From assembly GCF_039652555.1 (NCBI RefSeq), contig NZ_JBDJAF010000001.1, positions 930,001 to 994,000 of the forward strand: a stretch of 64,000 bases of DNA, written 5' to 3'. How positions within the stretch are numbered: position 1 is the stretch's first letter; each line of letters begins with the position of its first letter. The DNA comes from Parafrigoribacterium mesophilum (lineage in GTDB: Bacteria > Actinomycetota > Actinomycetes > Actinomycetales > Microbacteriaceae). This document shows positions 33,369 through 42,259 of this stretch, piece by piece. The position numbers and the translations under genes are program-made. Below the pieces are notes generated by a model. It was given only the letters and a program-made list of their open reading frames with translations, searched no databases and was not told the DNA's origin.

Positions 33369-34736
33369 TCACGACATATCGCCCGACTCCAACATTTCCG
33401 TCACGAGCGCGGCGATCGCACTGCGTTCCGAACGCATCAGCGTGATGTGGCCGAACAGCTGGTGCCCCTTCAGCCTCTCGATGACGGCCGCAACACCGTC
33501 GTGGCGGCCCACTCGCAGGTTGTCGCGTTGTGCGACATCGTGCGTGAGCACCACGCGCGAGTTCTGCCCGATCCGGCTGAGCACCGTCAGCAGCACGTTG
33601 CGCTCCAACGACTGCGCCTCATCGACGATCACGAACGCGTCGTGCAGCGAACGGCCGCGGATGTGCGTCAACGGGAGCACCTCCAGCAGGCCGCGCTCCA
33701 CGACCTCGTCGAGCACGTTCTGGGACACGACGGAACCGAGGGTGTCGAACACCGCCTGAGCCCACGGATTCATCTTTTCCGCGGCATCCCCTGGCAGGTA
33801 TCCGAGTTCCTGCCCGCCCACGGCGTACAGCGGACGGAACACCATGATCTTGCGGTGTTGCTGTTTCTCGAGCACCGCTTCCAGGCCCGCGCAGAGTGCC
33901 AACGCCGACTTGCCGGTGCCGGCGCGCCCGCCGAGCGACACGATTCCGATCTCGGGGTCGAGCAACAGATCGATGGCCAGCCGCTGCTCGGCCGACCGGC
34001 CGTGCATACCGAAGATCTCCCGGTCGCCGCGCACGAGACGCATCTGCCCGCGGCTGGTGACCCGACCGAGCGCCGAGCCACGCTCCGAGTGCACGACGAG
34101 CCCCGTGTTGACTGGCAAATCGCCGAGCAGCCGGCTGCTGAGTTCTTCGGAGTCGTACAGGGCCGACATCTGTTCGGCAGAAAGGTCGATCTCGGCGACG
34201 CCGGTCCAGCCGGAATCGACGGCTTGCTCGGCTCGGTACTCCTCCGCGGCAAGACCGACAGAGGCCGCTTTCACCCGCAACGGCAGGTCCTTGGACACCA
34301 CGGTGACCGCGAGGCCGTCATTGGCAAGATTCAGCGCCACCGCAAGGATGCGCGAGTCGTTGTCGCCCAACTGCAGCCCGGACGGCAGCACCGATTGGCC
34401 GGAATGGTTCAGTTCGACGCGCAGCGACCCGCCATGGCCGATGGCGATCGGGTAGTCGAGCCTGCCGTGCTTCATCCGCAACTCATCGAGGTTGCGCAAC
34501 GCTTGCCTGGCGAAGTAGCCAATCTCCGGGTCGTTGCGTTTCGCCTCCAGTTCGCTGACCACGACCACGGGAAGAACGATGTCGTGTTCGGCGAAGCGGA
34601 AGATGGCACCGGGATCCGACAGCAGCACTGATGTGTCGAGAACGTAGGTGAGTTCGGCTTGCTGGTGGTGGGGTGTGCCGAATGGTGCGGCGTCGGTCTG
34701 AGGGGTCACGGTAGTCGGGGCCACGATGGTCTCCAT
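33369..34736 (-). CDS. PIN-PhoH fusion protein (PhoH2 type)
   Basis: 455 residues. The N-terminal PIN ribonuclease domain (~28-150) carries acidic residues in YVLDTSVLLSD and LQLGDNDSRILA. The C-terminal PhoH helicase/ATPase domain (~245-450) has Walker A GRAGTGKSAL and Walker B AFVIVDEAQSL. Mycobacterial PhoH2 proteins of this layout unwind and cleave RNA and are paired with a small PhoAT gene. No convincing PhoAT-like gene is seen in the 161 bases upstream (34737-34897), which appear non-coding. Confidence 0.93.
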   Translation of the reverse strand: METIVAPTTVTPQTDAAPFGTPHHQQAELTYVLDTSVLLSDPGAIFRFAEHDIVLPVVVVSELEAKRNDPEIGYFARQALRNLDELRMKHGRLDYPIAIGHGGSLRVELNHSGQSVLPSGLQLGDNDSRILAVALNLANDGLAVTVVSKDLPLRVKAASVGLAAEEYRAEQAVDSGWTGVAEIDLSAEQMSALYDSEELSSRLLGDLPVNTGLVVHSERGSALGRVTSRGQMRLVRGDREIFGMHGRSAEQRLAIDLLLDPEIGIVSLGGRAGTGKSALALCAGLEAVLEKQQHRKIMVFRPLYAVGGQELGYLPGDAAEKMNPWAQAVFDTLGSVVSQNVLDEVVERGLLEVLPLTHIRGRSLHDAFVIVDEAQSLERNVLLTVLSRIGQNSRVVLTHDVAQRDNLRVGRHDGVAAVIERLKGHQLFGHITLMRSERSAIAALVTEMLESGDMS

Positions 34737-34897
34737 CCGCGGATGCTCAGCATCCGGTTCCTTCTCACGAAGACGACCGTTGTCATCCGCGAAACGCTAC
34801 TGATGTGGCCGCTTCGATCAGGCACCCTGCCCGATAACACAGACGCTACGACCCCGCCACAGAACCGGCAACCTCCGACACGCCAAGGCGGCCAAAC

Positions 34898-36019
34898 TCA
34901 GATCTTGACCGCCGCGGCGTAGCCGGCGAAGCTGGCCCTCAGCATCTGGAAAGTCTCCTCGTCGGTGGTGACGTGAGCGCTGAGCCGCACGGTGCCCTGC
35001 CTGGTTGTGGCGCTGACGCCGTGATTGAACAGGGACGCGGTGAGCACGGTGAGCTGGTCGGCGGCCGGTTCGAGCACGACGATCCCGGCCCGCTCCGTGT
35101 CACTCCTCGGGGAGGAGACAGGGATGCCGAACTCATCCGCGATGGCCAGCAGCCGTTCGGTCTTGTCCCGCACCGAACTGGCGATCTGCTCCACCCCAAC
35201 GCCGTAGATCTCCTCGAGAGCCGTGGCGAACCTCGCCTGCGCCATCGGGCTGGGATTGCTGATGCTGAATGCGGCGGCGCCGTGGCTCGGCGCGATCACC
35301 TCATCAAGCGGCAGGTCCTCGTCGGTCGCGTTGAAGCCGGAGAACACCGGAGTCAAGCGTTCCACTGCCCTGTCGCTCAGCGCCAAGAACCCGGTTCCCC
35401 ACCCGGCGCGTGCCCACTTCTGCCCTCCGGATGCCACAACATCCGCCACCTGGTACGGTGCGTCCACCACGGAGAAGCCCTGGATCGCATCCACGATCAG
35501 AAGGCGATCGCCGATGACTTGCCGGATGCCGTCGAGGTCGGCGAGGTAGCCGGTGCGGAAGTCCACCAGGCTGACCGCGACCGCGGCGGTGGATGAGGTG
35601 ATCTGATCGCGGACGGTGCCGGGCGTTACACGGCCGTAGTCGGTCTGCAGCCACACCGGGCTCAGCACACCGAGCGACTGGGAGGCCCGCACCGCGGCGA
35701 AGGTGGTACTGGGGAACTCGGCCGGCGAGAGAGCAACACCGCCGGTGATTCCGAACATCGCGTGCATCAGCCCGGTGCTGGTGTTGGGTTGGAACACCAC
35801 CTGGTCAGGCCGGAATCCGGTGAGAGCGGACACGGCGTCGCGCACCCGTTGGTCCTGGTCGAGCAGGGTGTCCAAGCTGCCGAACCGTGCTCGGCGTAGC
35901 ATCTCGGCCTGCGCCTGCTCCTCCTCGAGTACCGCGCGGCCGAGCGGGCCGACGCTGGCGAAGTTCAGGTAACCCGGATCCTCGTCGAACCCTGCCGCGA
36001 ATTCCTCAATCGTGGTCAC
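34898..36019 (-). CDS. Class V aminotransferase family protein
   Basis: 373 residues. PLP enzyme of the aminotransferase class V / cysteine desulfurase-like fold. The cofactor aspartate is in LLIVDAIQGFSVV and the Schiff-base lysine in SGGQKWARAGWG; no desulfurase Cys loop is apparent, so it is not clearly IscS or SufS. The GTG at 36017-36019 is preferred because GGGAG lies eight bases before it; an ATG at 36034 is the alternative. It overlaps the prenyltransferase stop region, so the two are probably co-translated. Confidence 0.85.
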   Translation of the reverse strand: MTTIEEFAAGFDEDPGYLNFASVGPLGRAVLEEEQAQAEMLRRARFGSLDTLLDQDQRVRDAVSALTGFRPDQVVFQPNTSTGLMHAMFGITGGVALSPAEFPSTTFAAVRASQSLGVLSPVWLQTDYGRVTPGTVRDQITSSTAAVAVSLVDFRTGYLADLDGIRQVIGDRLLIVDAIQGFSVVDAPYQVADVVASGGQKWARAGWGTGFLALSDRAVERLTPVFSGFNATDEDLPLDEVIAPSHGAAAFSISNPSPMAQARFATALEEIYGVGVEQIASSVRDKTERLLAIADEFGIPVSSPRSDTERAGIVVLEPAADQLTVLTASLFNHGVSATTRQGTVRLSAHVTTDEETFQMLRASFAGYAAAVKI

Positions 36020-36023
36020 TGTC

Positions 36024-36809
36024 TTAACTCCCATACCGGCGCTGGCGCCGCGCGTAGTCACGCAGGGCGCGGAGAAAGTCCACTTCGCGCAGGTCGGGTC
36101 CCAGCGCCTCGACGAAGTAGAACTCGCTGTGGGCGCTCTGCCACAGCATGAAGTCGCTGAGCCGTTGCTCGCCCGAGGTGCGGATCACCAGATCCGGGTC
36201 GGGCTGGCCACCGGTGTAGAGATGGCTGGCGATCAGTTCCGGGGTCAACCGGTCAGCCAGGTCATCGAGGGTACCGCCTTCGCTGTCCAGCTCGCGTACG
36301 ATGCTGCGCATCGCATCCGCGATCTCGCGTCGACCGCCGTAGCCAACCGCGAAATTGATGTGCAGACCGGTGTTGTCCTTGGTGCGGGCCTGCGCGGCCG
36401 CAAGAACCGCCACCAGCTCGTCGGGGAGGCCGTCCAGCGAGCCGACGTGCTGCACCCGCCAGTTGCGGAAGTGGGAGACATCTTCCGCAAGGTCTGCGAT
36501 GATCTGGAACAGCTCATGCAACTCGCGTGGCGTGCGTCCGCTGAGGTTGTCTGTCGACAACAGGTACAGCGTCGTCACCCTGATCCCGAGGTCGTCGCAC
36601 CAGATCAGGAATTCGCGGAACTTGGCGGCGCCCGCACGATGCCCGGATGCCGCAGTTTCGAAGGCGCGCGCCTTAGCCCAGCGTCGGTTGCCGTCGAGGA
36701 TCATCGCCACGTGCTTCGGCAGATCCTGGCTCGCGAGCCACCGTCGAATCCGGCTCTGGTACAGCCCGTAGAGGATACCTTGCCCCAGTGGGACTTCCCG
36801 CTCTCGCAC
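36024..36809 (-). CDS. cis-Prenyltransferase (UppS/short-chain Z-FPP synthase family)
   Basis: 261 residues. Catalytic start AMILDGNRRWAKA with the metal-binding Asp, and RTSGEQRLSDFMLWQ near the end. The phrase LYLLSTDNLSGRTPRELHEL resembles mycobacterial Rv1086, a short-chain Z-farnesyl diphosphate synthase, so it may make a short product and not the C50-C55 lipid. Product length cannot be read here. Supplies isoprenoid carriers for the envelope. First gene of a two-gene leftward unit. Confidence 0.9.
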   Translation of the reverse strand: MREREVPLGQGILYGLYQSRIRRWLASQDLPKHVAMILDGNRRWAKARAFETAASGHRAGAAKFREFLIWCDDLGIRVTTLYLLSTDNLSGRTPRELHELFQIIADLAEDVSHFRNWRVQHVGSLDGLPDELVAVLAAAQARTKDNTGLHINFAVGYGGRREIADAMRSIVRELDSEGGTLDDLADRLTPELIASHLYTGGQPDPDLVIRTSGEQRLSDFMLWQSAHSEFYFVEALGPDLREVDFLRALRDYARRQRRYGS

Positions 36810-36880
36810 AGGCCTACGCTAGTCCCTCGCGGGCGGCCGCATTTGCACCGGGGCGCAGTTGGCGGCCCTAAGCTGATCTG

Positions 36881-37615
36881 GTGGCAGGTGAATCGGAGGA
36901 CGACACGGGCCCGTCGGACGATGATGCGGAGCCGGTGAATCTACCGCTTCTCGACGCCGCGATCGCCGAGACGGAGGCCAGACCGACCTGGCGGGGCTGG
37001 ATTCACGCGGCGACGTTTCCGGTGGCGGTGGTGCTCGGAATCGTGCTCATCGTCTCCGCGGTCACGCCCGCGGCGAGGGTCTCTTCGCTGGTGTTCGTGC
37101 TGTCGTCGCTGCTGTTGTTCGGCATCTCGGCCCTGTACCACCGGTTTGACTGGAAGCCGGGCACGAAGCGCCTTTTGAAACGCATCGACCACGCCAACAT
37201 CTTCCTGCTGATCGCCGGGTCTTACACACCGATCACCGTGCTCGCCCTGCCGCACGACAAGGCGGTCCTGCTGCTGTGGTTGGTGTGGGTCGGGGCCGGC
37301 CTGGGGATCGCGTTCAACGTCTTCTGGATCGGCGCTCCGCGCTGGTTGTACGTGCCGCTGTACCTTCTGCTCGGCTACGCGTCGCTCGCGTTCATCGTCG
37401 ACTTCTTCACGGCTAATGCCGCCATGATGACGCTCATCCTGGTCGGCGGTATCTTCTACACGATTGGGGCGGTGATCTACGCGCTGAAGCGACCGAATCC
37501 ATTCCCTGGCCGATTCGGATTTCACGAGATCTTCCACGCGCTCACCCTGCTCGCGTTCCTGTGCCATTGGAGCGCGATCTTCCTGGTGGCGACGGTTCCG
37601 CCGGTGCTGGGTTAG
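36881..37615 (+). CDS. PAQR / hemolysin III family membrane protein (TrhA)
   Basis: 244 residues with seven membrane helices after an acidic N-terminus. The metal-site motifs of the PAQR family are visible: SALYHRFDW, DHANIFLLIAGSYTP and HEIFHALTLLAFLCHW. Bacterial members are linked to membrane lipid homeostasis. The GTG start at 36881 gives a cytoplasmic acidic leader. Convergent with, and overlapping by 4 bp, the small membrane protein gene. Confidence 0.93.
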   Translation: MAGESEDDTGPSDDDAEPVNLPLLDAAIAETEARPTWRGWIHAATFPVAVVLGIVLIVSAVTPAARVSSLVFVLSSLLLFGISALYHRFDWKPGTKRLLKRIDHANIFLLIAGSYTPITVLALPHDKAVLLLWLVWVGAGLGIAFNVFWIGAPRWLYVPLYLLLGYASLAFIVDFFTANAAMMTLILVGGIFYTIGAVIYALKRPNPFPGRFGFHEIFHALTLLAFLCHWSAIFLVATVPPVLG

Positions 37616-37863
37616 GAGTCCCTGGGCTCTTCGCCGTTGGCGAGATGCTCGGCCTCGTCCGCGAGCCGTTCCGCTTCGAGTTTCTCGCGGATCTCCCCGC
37701 GGTAGCGTGCCCGGCGCACCCGCCTGGTCAGGTCGAACATCAGCAGGATGGTCGCGCCGGCGACCAGGAACGTGGCGAGGAACCCCACCCAGGTCGGGGT
37801 GACCGTGTTGGGGTCGAAATCCGGCTTGGGCGTCGCGAGCCACAGGTAATGCAGGACCGTCAT
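37612..37863 (-). CDS. Small single-pass membrane protein downstream of mca
   Basis: 83 residues. One helix (TPTWVGFLATFLVAGATILLMF, about 22-44) is followed by an Arg/Glu-rich cytoplasmic tail (RRVRRARYRGEIREKLEAER). Two ATG codons lie in tandem at 37866 and 37863; the second is better spaced from GGGGG, and its first base pairs with the mca stop, so translation is coupled to mca. Function unknown; small proteins of this type often follow mca in actinobacteria. Confidence 0.8.
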   Translation of the reverse strand: MTVLHYLWLATPKPDFDPNTVTPTWVGFLATFLVAGATILLMFDLTRRVRRARYRGEIREKLEAERLADEAEHLANGEEPRDS

Positions 37864-38738
37864 CATTCCCCCTCGTGGCTGTCGGCAATCCCGGCGAAGA
37901 GATCGGTTTCCGGCACGGTCGATGCCACCGACGACTGCACCAATTGGAAATCCTCCCACGGCCATGCTTGCCGCTGCAGCTCGTTGGGCCAGAAGAAGAA
38001 GCTGCTGTCGGGTGCCACCTGGCTGGCGTGAGCCCGCAACGCGTCGTCGCGGCGCTCGAAGAAGTCGCCGCTGGGCACCTGGGTGGTGGCCAGGTAGGGA
38101 CGTTCTTGCATCCACCGGCGGATCTTCGTCAAGTCGTCGAGCAGGGCGGAGTCCGGGTCGTGAGCCAGGAGCGCCGCGTGCATCGCGTTCATGCGCTTGG
38201 AGTTCATGATGCGGTCGTAGTACACCTTCGAAATCTGCCATGGCGCGCCGGCATCCGGGTACTGCAGCGGATCCGCGGCGGCCTCGAACGCGAGCATCGA
38301 GACCTCGTGCGCACGGATGTGGTCCGGATGCGGGTAGCCGCCGTTCTCGTCGTAGGTGATGAGCACCTGGGGTCGGAAGTCACGGATCAGTTTCACCAGC
38401 GGAGCGGCGGATATTTCCAGGGAAATCGCAGCGAAGCAACCGGCTGGGAGGCTCTCTCCCTCCGCGGGCATCCCGGAGTCCACATAGCCCAGCCAGCGGT
38501 GCTCGAACCCGATGATCGACTGGGCGTTGGCCATCTCGAGTCGACGCAGACCCGCCATGTCCCGCTGGGCCATCGCGCTGCCCTGCAACGCCTCGTTGAG
38601 GATGTCGCCGCGCTCACCGCCGGTGCAACTGACGACGACTACCTCGGCCCCGCGATCGACGTAGTAGGCGTACGTGGCGGCGCCCTTGCTCGACTCGTCG
38701 TCGGGATGGGCGTGGACCGCGAGCAGACGCTGTGTCAC
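37863..38738 (-). CDS. mca: Mycothiol S-conjugate amidase
   Basis: 291 residues, zinc amidase of the LmbE/MshB family that cleaves mycothiol conjugates in detoxification. The zinc motif AHPDDES is at residues ~9-15, followed by SKGAAT, the lysine form that separates Mca from the deacetylase MshB. HPDHIRAHE carries the second histidine. The GTG at 38736-38738 has TAGGAG upstream. Shows the host makes mycothiol. Confidence 0.94.
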   Translation of the reverse strand: MTQRLLAVHAHPDDESSKGAATYAYYVDRGAEVVVVSCTGGERGDILNEALQGSAMAQRDMAGLRRLEMANAQSIIGFEHRWLGYVDSGMPAEGESLPAGCFAAISLEISAAPLVKLIRDFRPQVLITYDENGGYPHPDHIRAHEVSMLAFEAAADPLQYPDAGAPWQISKVYYDRIMNSKRMNAMHAALLAHDPDSALLDDLTKIRRWMQERPYLATTQVPSGDFFERRDDALRAHASQVAPDSSFFFWPNELQRQAWPWEDFQLVQSSVASTVPETDLFAGIADSHEGE

Positions 38739-38803
38739 CGAACTCCTAGGGAAAAGCCAATAGCCTTGTCTCAAGAGTAATCGACAGCCGAGGATGAGGA
38801 ACC

Positions 38804-39196
38804 GTGACCAACCCTGCCCTCGATGCACGCTACGGTCGCCGGAAGCCGCTGCCGCGCGGCGCCCGCTGGGCCGTCATCGGAGCCGTCGGCGCGCTGGTGC
38901 TCGCACTAGGGATCTGGCTCGTGGCGGGAAGCCTGGGCGGTTCAGCCCTGGAAACCAACGACCTCGGCCACCGGGTCATCGACCAGTACAGTGTCACCAT
39001 CAACTTCGAACTCTCGGTGCCACCGGGGTCGGCCACCAGTTGCGCGCTTCAGGCCCAGAACGAACAACACGGGATCATCGGCTGGAAAATCGTCGACATC
39101 CCTGCCTCGGACCGCTTCACCCGATCGTTCACGCAGACCGTGCGCACGGCGGAGCGCGCGTTCACAGGCTTGATATACCGCTGCTGGCTCACGTAA
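38804..39196 (+). CDS. DUF4307 family membrane protein
   Basis: 130 residues. LDARYGRRKP at the N-terminus and one membrane helix (WAVIGAVGALVLALGIWLVAG) precede an extracytoplasmic domain with the family's YSVTINFELSVPPG and two cysteines (SCALQAQ, YRCWLT). Function unknown. Divergent from mca, a standard actinobacterial neighbour, and upstream of greA. Confidence 0.88.
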   Translation: MTNPALDARYGRRKPLPRGARWAVIGAVGALVLALGIWLVAGSLGGSALETNDLGHRVIDQYSVTINFELSVPPGSATSCALQAQNEQHGIIGWKIVDIPASDRFTRSFTQTVRTAERAFTGLIYRCWLT

Positions 39197-39215
39197 GCTG
39201 GGGGGAATCGCATAA

Positions 39216-39251
39216 GAGACCGGCCCCTCGGCCGGTCTCATTTGTTTTGTT
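39216..39251 (+). terminator. Rho-independent terminator before greA
   Basis: Perfect 10-bp stem GAGACCGGCC/GGCCGGTCTC with loop CCTC, followed by ATTTGTTTTGTT. It begins 20 bases after the DUF4307 stop and ends 38 bases before the greA start, so greA is probably read from its own promoter or by controlled read-through. Confidence 0.88.
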
Positions 39252-39288
39252 GCCGAACGCCCGGTCCGGCAGAGGTAAGGAGTGCACG

Positions 39289-39786
39289 ATGACCGATATC
39301 GCTAACGCCAGCAACGTCACCTGGCTGACGCAGGAGGCCTTCGACCGGCTGACGGCCGAACTCGAAACGCTGAGCACTCAGGGTCGCGTCGAGATCGCCA
39401 AGAAGATCGAACTGGCGCGAGAAGAAGGCGACCTCAAGGAAAACGGCGGCTACCATGCCGCGAAAGAGGAGCAGGGCAAGATCGAGGCCCGGATCCGCCA
39501 ACTCACGACTCTGCTGCGTACGGCCACCGTCGGTGATGCCCCCGCCGATGACGGCATCGTGGAGCCCGGCATGCTCGTCACGGCCAACATCGCCGGCGAC
39601 AAGAGCATCTTCCTCGTCGGCAACCGGGAGATCGCCGGCGACAGCGATCTCAACGTCTACAGCGAGCAGAGCCCGCTCGGCATGGCGATCATCGGCCACA
39701 AGCAAGGCGAGACGGTGCGCTACACCGCGCCGACCGGCAAGGAGATCACGGTGAAGATCGTCAAAGTGGAGATCTTCGAGCCCTGA
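39289..39786 (+). CDS. greA: Transcription elongation factor GreA
   Basis: 165 residues. It rescues backtracked RNA polymerase by stimulating transcript cleavage. The N-terminal coiled coil carries the acidic tip AREEGDLKENGGYHAAKEEQ (trimmed here), with Asp and Glu in GDLKEN. The C-terminal FKBP-like domain ends SPLGMAIIGHKQGE. The ATG at 39289 follows AGGAG by seven bases; the open frame itself extends farther upstream through the terminator and is not used. Confidence 0.97.
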   Translation: MTDIANASNVTWLTQEAFDRLTAELETLSTQGRVEIAKKIELAREEGDLKENGGYHAAKEEQGKIEARIRQLTTLLRTATVGDAPADDGIVEPGMLVTANIAGDKSIFLVGNREIAGDSDLNVYSEQSPLGMAIIGHKQGETVRYTAPTGKEITVKIVKVEIFEP

Positions 39787-39801
39787 TCCCCCGGGGCCGG
39801 G

Positions 39802-41037
39802 TCAGCTCACCCGCGGGTCGTAACCGTCCTCCCGCAACCGGTCCAACACCCGTTGGACGTGTTCCGGTCCACGCGTTTCCAGGCTCAACTCGAGTTCCAC
39901 TTCGCTGATCAGCGCGCCGCGGCCGTGGCGCGTGTGCAGAACCTCGACGACGTTCGCGTTGACCTCCGAGATGAGGTTCGAGACTCGGGCGAGCTGTCCC
40001 GGACGATCCGGCAGCAGGAGCTTCAACTTGAGGTAGCGGTCCGAGGCGGCCAGGCCGAGCGCGATCACCCGTTCCATCACCAGCGGGTCGATGTTCCCGC
40101 CGCTGAGTACCGCGACGGTCGGGCCGGTGCTGGTCACCTGTCCGGTCAGAATCGCCGCGACCGCCACGGCCCCGGCCGGCTCGACGACAAGTTTGGCGCG
40201 CTCCATCAGCATCAGCAGCGCCCTGGCGATGTCATCGTCGCTGACCGTGACGACCTCGTCGACCAGGTCCCGGATAATTTGGAAGTTCAATTCCCCGGGC
40301 TTGCTCACCGCAATGCCGTCGGCGATGGTGGGCGAGATGGTGATCTCGGTCGGTTCGCCGTTTCTCAGCGAGACCGGATACGGCGCGGAGTTCTCCGCCT
40401 GCACGCCGATCACCCGGAAGGTGCGGGAGTCCCGAGTGCCCAGAAGTTTCAGCGCGCTGGCGATGCCGGAGATCAGCCCTCCCCCGCCGATCGGGACGAT
40501 CACGCTCTCAAGATCTGGGACCTGGTCGAGAATCTCCAACCCCAGTGTTCCCTGGCCCGCGATGATGTCGACGTGGTCGAACGGCGGGATGAGCACCGCG
40601 CCGGTCTCCCTGGCGAACTCCGCAGCCGCCCGCAGCGGTTCGTCGACGGTGTGCCCGCGCAGCACGACGTCGGCGCCGTAACGCCGGGTGGCCTGGAGCT
40701 TGGGCAGAGCAACCCCGACAGGCATGAAAATGGTCGCCGCGATCCCCAACTCCCGGGCAGCCAGGGCCACCCCCTGGGCATGATTCCCGGCCGAGGCGGC
40801 GACCACGCCGCGGGCACGCTCGGCCGCTGACAGCTTCGCCATCCGGTTGTACGCGCCACGCACCTTATAGGATCCGGTGCGCTGCAGGTTCTCGCACTTG
40901 AGGTACACCGGGACCCCGAGGATCTCCGCGAGGAACCGTGAACTCTCCATCGGAGTGACGGAGGCGATTCCGGACACCACCTCCCGTGCCGCTTCAATGT
41001 CCGCCAGTGTAGGACCGACAAGGACACGTTCAGGCAT
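39802..41037 (-). CDS. ilvA: Threonine ammonia-lyase with ACT domain
   Basis: 411 residues; PLP enzyme deaminating threonine to 2-oxobutanoate for isoleucine synthesis or threonine use. The PLP lysine is in GSYKVRGAYNRM (~residue 58) and the phosphate loop is IGGGGLISG. A single C-terminal ACT domain (~330-411, LKLLLPDRPGQLARV) resembles the catabolic or Corynebacterium-type enzyme, not the two-ACT E. coli IlvA. Overlaps the AI-2E transporter gene by 8 bp. Confidence 0.93.
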   Translation of the reverse strand: MPERVLVGPTLADIEAAREVVSGIASVTPMESSRFLAEILGVPVYLKCENLQRTGSYKVRGAYNRMAKLSAAERARGVVAASAGNHAQGVALAARELGIAATIFMPVGVALPKLQATRRYGADVVLRGHTVDEPLRAAAEFARETGAVLIPPFDHVDIIAGQGTLGLEILDQVPDLESVIVPIGGGGLISGIASALKLLGTRDSRTFRVIGVQAENSAPYPVSLRNGEPTEITISPTIADGIAVSKPGELNFQIIRDLVDEVVTVSDDDIARALLMLMERAKLVVEPAGAVAVAAILTGQVTSTGPTVAVLSGGNIDPLVMERVIALGLAASDRYLKLKLLLPDRPGQLARVSNLISEVNANVVEVLHTRHGRGALISEVELELSLETRGPEHVQRVLDRLREDGYDPRVS

Positions 41038-42181
41038 CTACTGCCCCGTTCTTCCCGAAGGAATCGACGCTCAACGCACCGGGATCGGCGCGCCATCTTC
41101 CACTGGCGATAAACCGGATCATGACGTTCAAGACCGCCACGACGGGCACCGCGAACAGTGCGCCGGGGATGCCCGCCAGGAAGCTGCCTGCCGCAACTGC
41201 GAACACAACGGCGACCGGATGCACCTTGACGGCGCTTCCCATCACCAGCGGCTGCAGAACGTGTCCCTCGATCTGCTGGACCAGAAGCACGATGGCCAGC
41301 ATGATCAAGGCGATCACCACGTCTTTGTAGATCAGCGCCACGAACACCGCGAGTGCTCCGGTGGCCACCGCACCGACGATGGGAATGAAGGATCCGAGGA
41401 ACACCAGGGCGGCGATGGGAATAGCCAGCGGCAGGCCCAGAACGAGTGCGCCGACTCCGATTCCGATGGCGTCGATCGCGGCGACGAAGATCTGCACCCT
41501 GACGAACGACGTGAGTGTCGCCCAGCCGACCCGGCCGGACTTGTCAACGGCAACGCGGGCGCGTTTCGGGAACAGCCTCACCGTCCACTCCCACATGCCG
41601 CGACCGTCGATGAGGATGAACAGGGTCGTGAACAACGTGAGCAGCAGACCGGCCAGGAAGTGCCCGGCACTGGAACCCACCGACAACGCACCGCTCACCC
41701 AGACTTGGCTGTCCTGCTGCACGGAGTTCCAGACTTGGTCGGCGTACTGAGTGATCTGGGAATCAGTCAGATGCAGCGGCGACTCGAGCAGGAACTGCTT
41801 AAACTGCTCCCACGCCTGAACGCTCTGCACCTGCAGGTCCGGGAACCCGGCGCGCACCTGGGCGACGACGAGAAAGACCAACGCCGAGACCACGCCGATC
41901 AGCCCGAGTTCGGCGAGCGTCACGGCCAGCCACTTGGGCCACCGATGACGCCGCAGGAACTGCACGAACGGCACGAGCAGTGCCGCGAGCAGCGTGGACA
42001 CGAGCAACGGGATGACGATCAGCCGGAGCTGGATGACGATGTAGATCAGCACGGCCAGCACCGCCAGGATCAACAGCAGCCGCCAGGACCACGCCGCGGC
42101 GATCCGGACGCCCTGCGGGACCGCTACGTCGTTCGCGGGCACGGCGGAGGATGCCGGGGGTGTGCGCTTGCGAAAGATCAC
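41030..42181 (-). CDS. AI-2E family transporter (PerM/TqsA type)
   Basis: 383 residues with about seven or eight helices. The central soluble region (~130-160) and the family core VFLGSFIPIVGAVATG and QQIEGHVLQPLVMG are visible. Despite the family name, members export various substrates, including Na+ and autoinducer; the substrate here is unknown. First gene of a two-gene unit with ilvA. Confidence 0.9.
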   Translation of the reverse strand: MIFRKRTPPASSAVPANDVAVPQGVRIAAAWSWRLLLILAVLAVLIYIVIQLRLIVIPLLVSTLLAALLVPFVQFLRRHRWPKWLAVTLAELGLIGVVSALVFLVVAQVRAGFPDLQVQSVQAWEQFKQFLLESPLHLTDSQITQYADQVWNSVQQDSQVWVSGALSVGSSAGHFLAGLLLTLFTTLFILIDGRGMWEWTVRLFPKRARVAVDKSGRVGWATLTSFVRVQIFVAAIDAIGIGVGALVLGLPLAIPIAALVFLGSFIPIVGAVATGALAVFVALIYKDVVIALIMLAIVLLVQQIEGHVLQPLVMGSAVKVHPVAVVFAVAAGSFLAGIPGALFAVPVVAVLNVMIRFIASGRWRADPGALSVDSFGKNGAVDA

Positions 42182-42259
42182 CAGGCTAGTTTACGAGGAA
42201 GCATCCTGGGTCCCAGCTTCGCGGGCCGCTGTCCGGGCGGGCCGATAGGGTCAGTTCTG

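Noticed and set aside
36024..36809. Essential undecaprenyl diphosphate synthase assignment
   Set aside because: Sequence phrases resemble the short-chain Z-FPP synthase group, so the exact gene name was withheld.
40877..42259. N-terminal extension of the YcaQ-like gene across ilvA and the AI-2E gene
   Set aside because: The extra ~460 residues are low complexity and antisense to two clear genes; the family domain starts at 42260.
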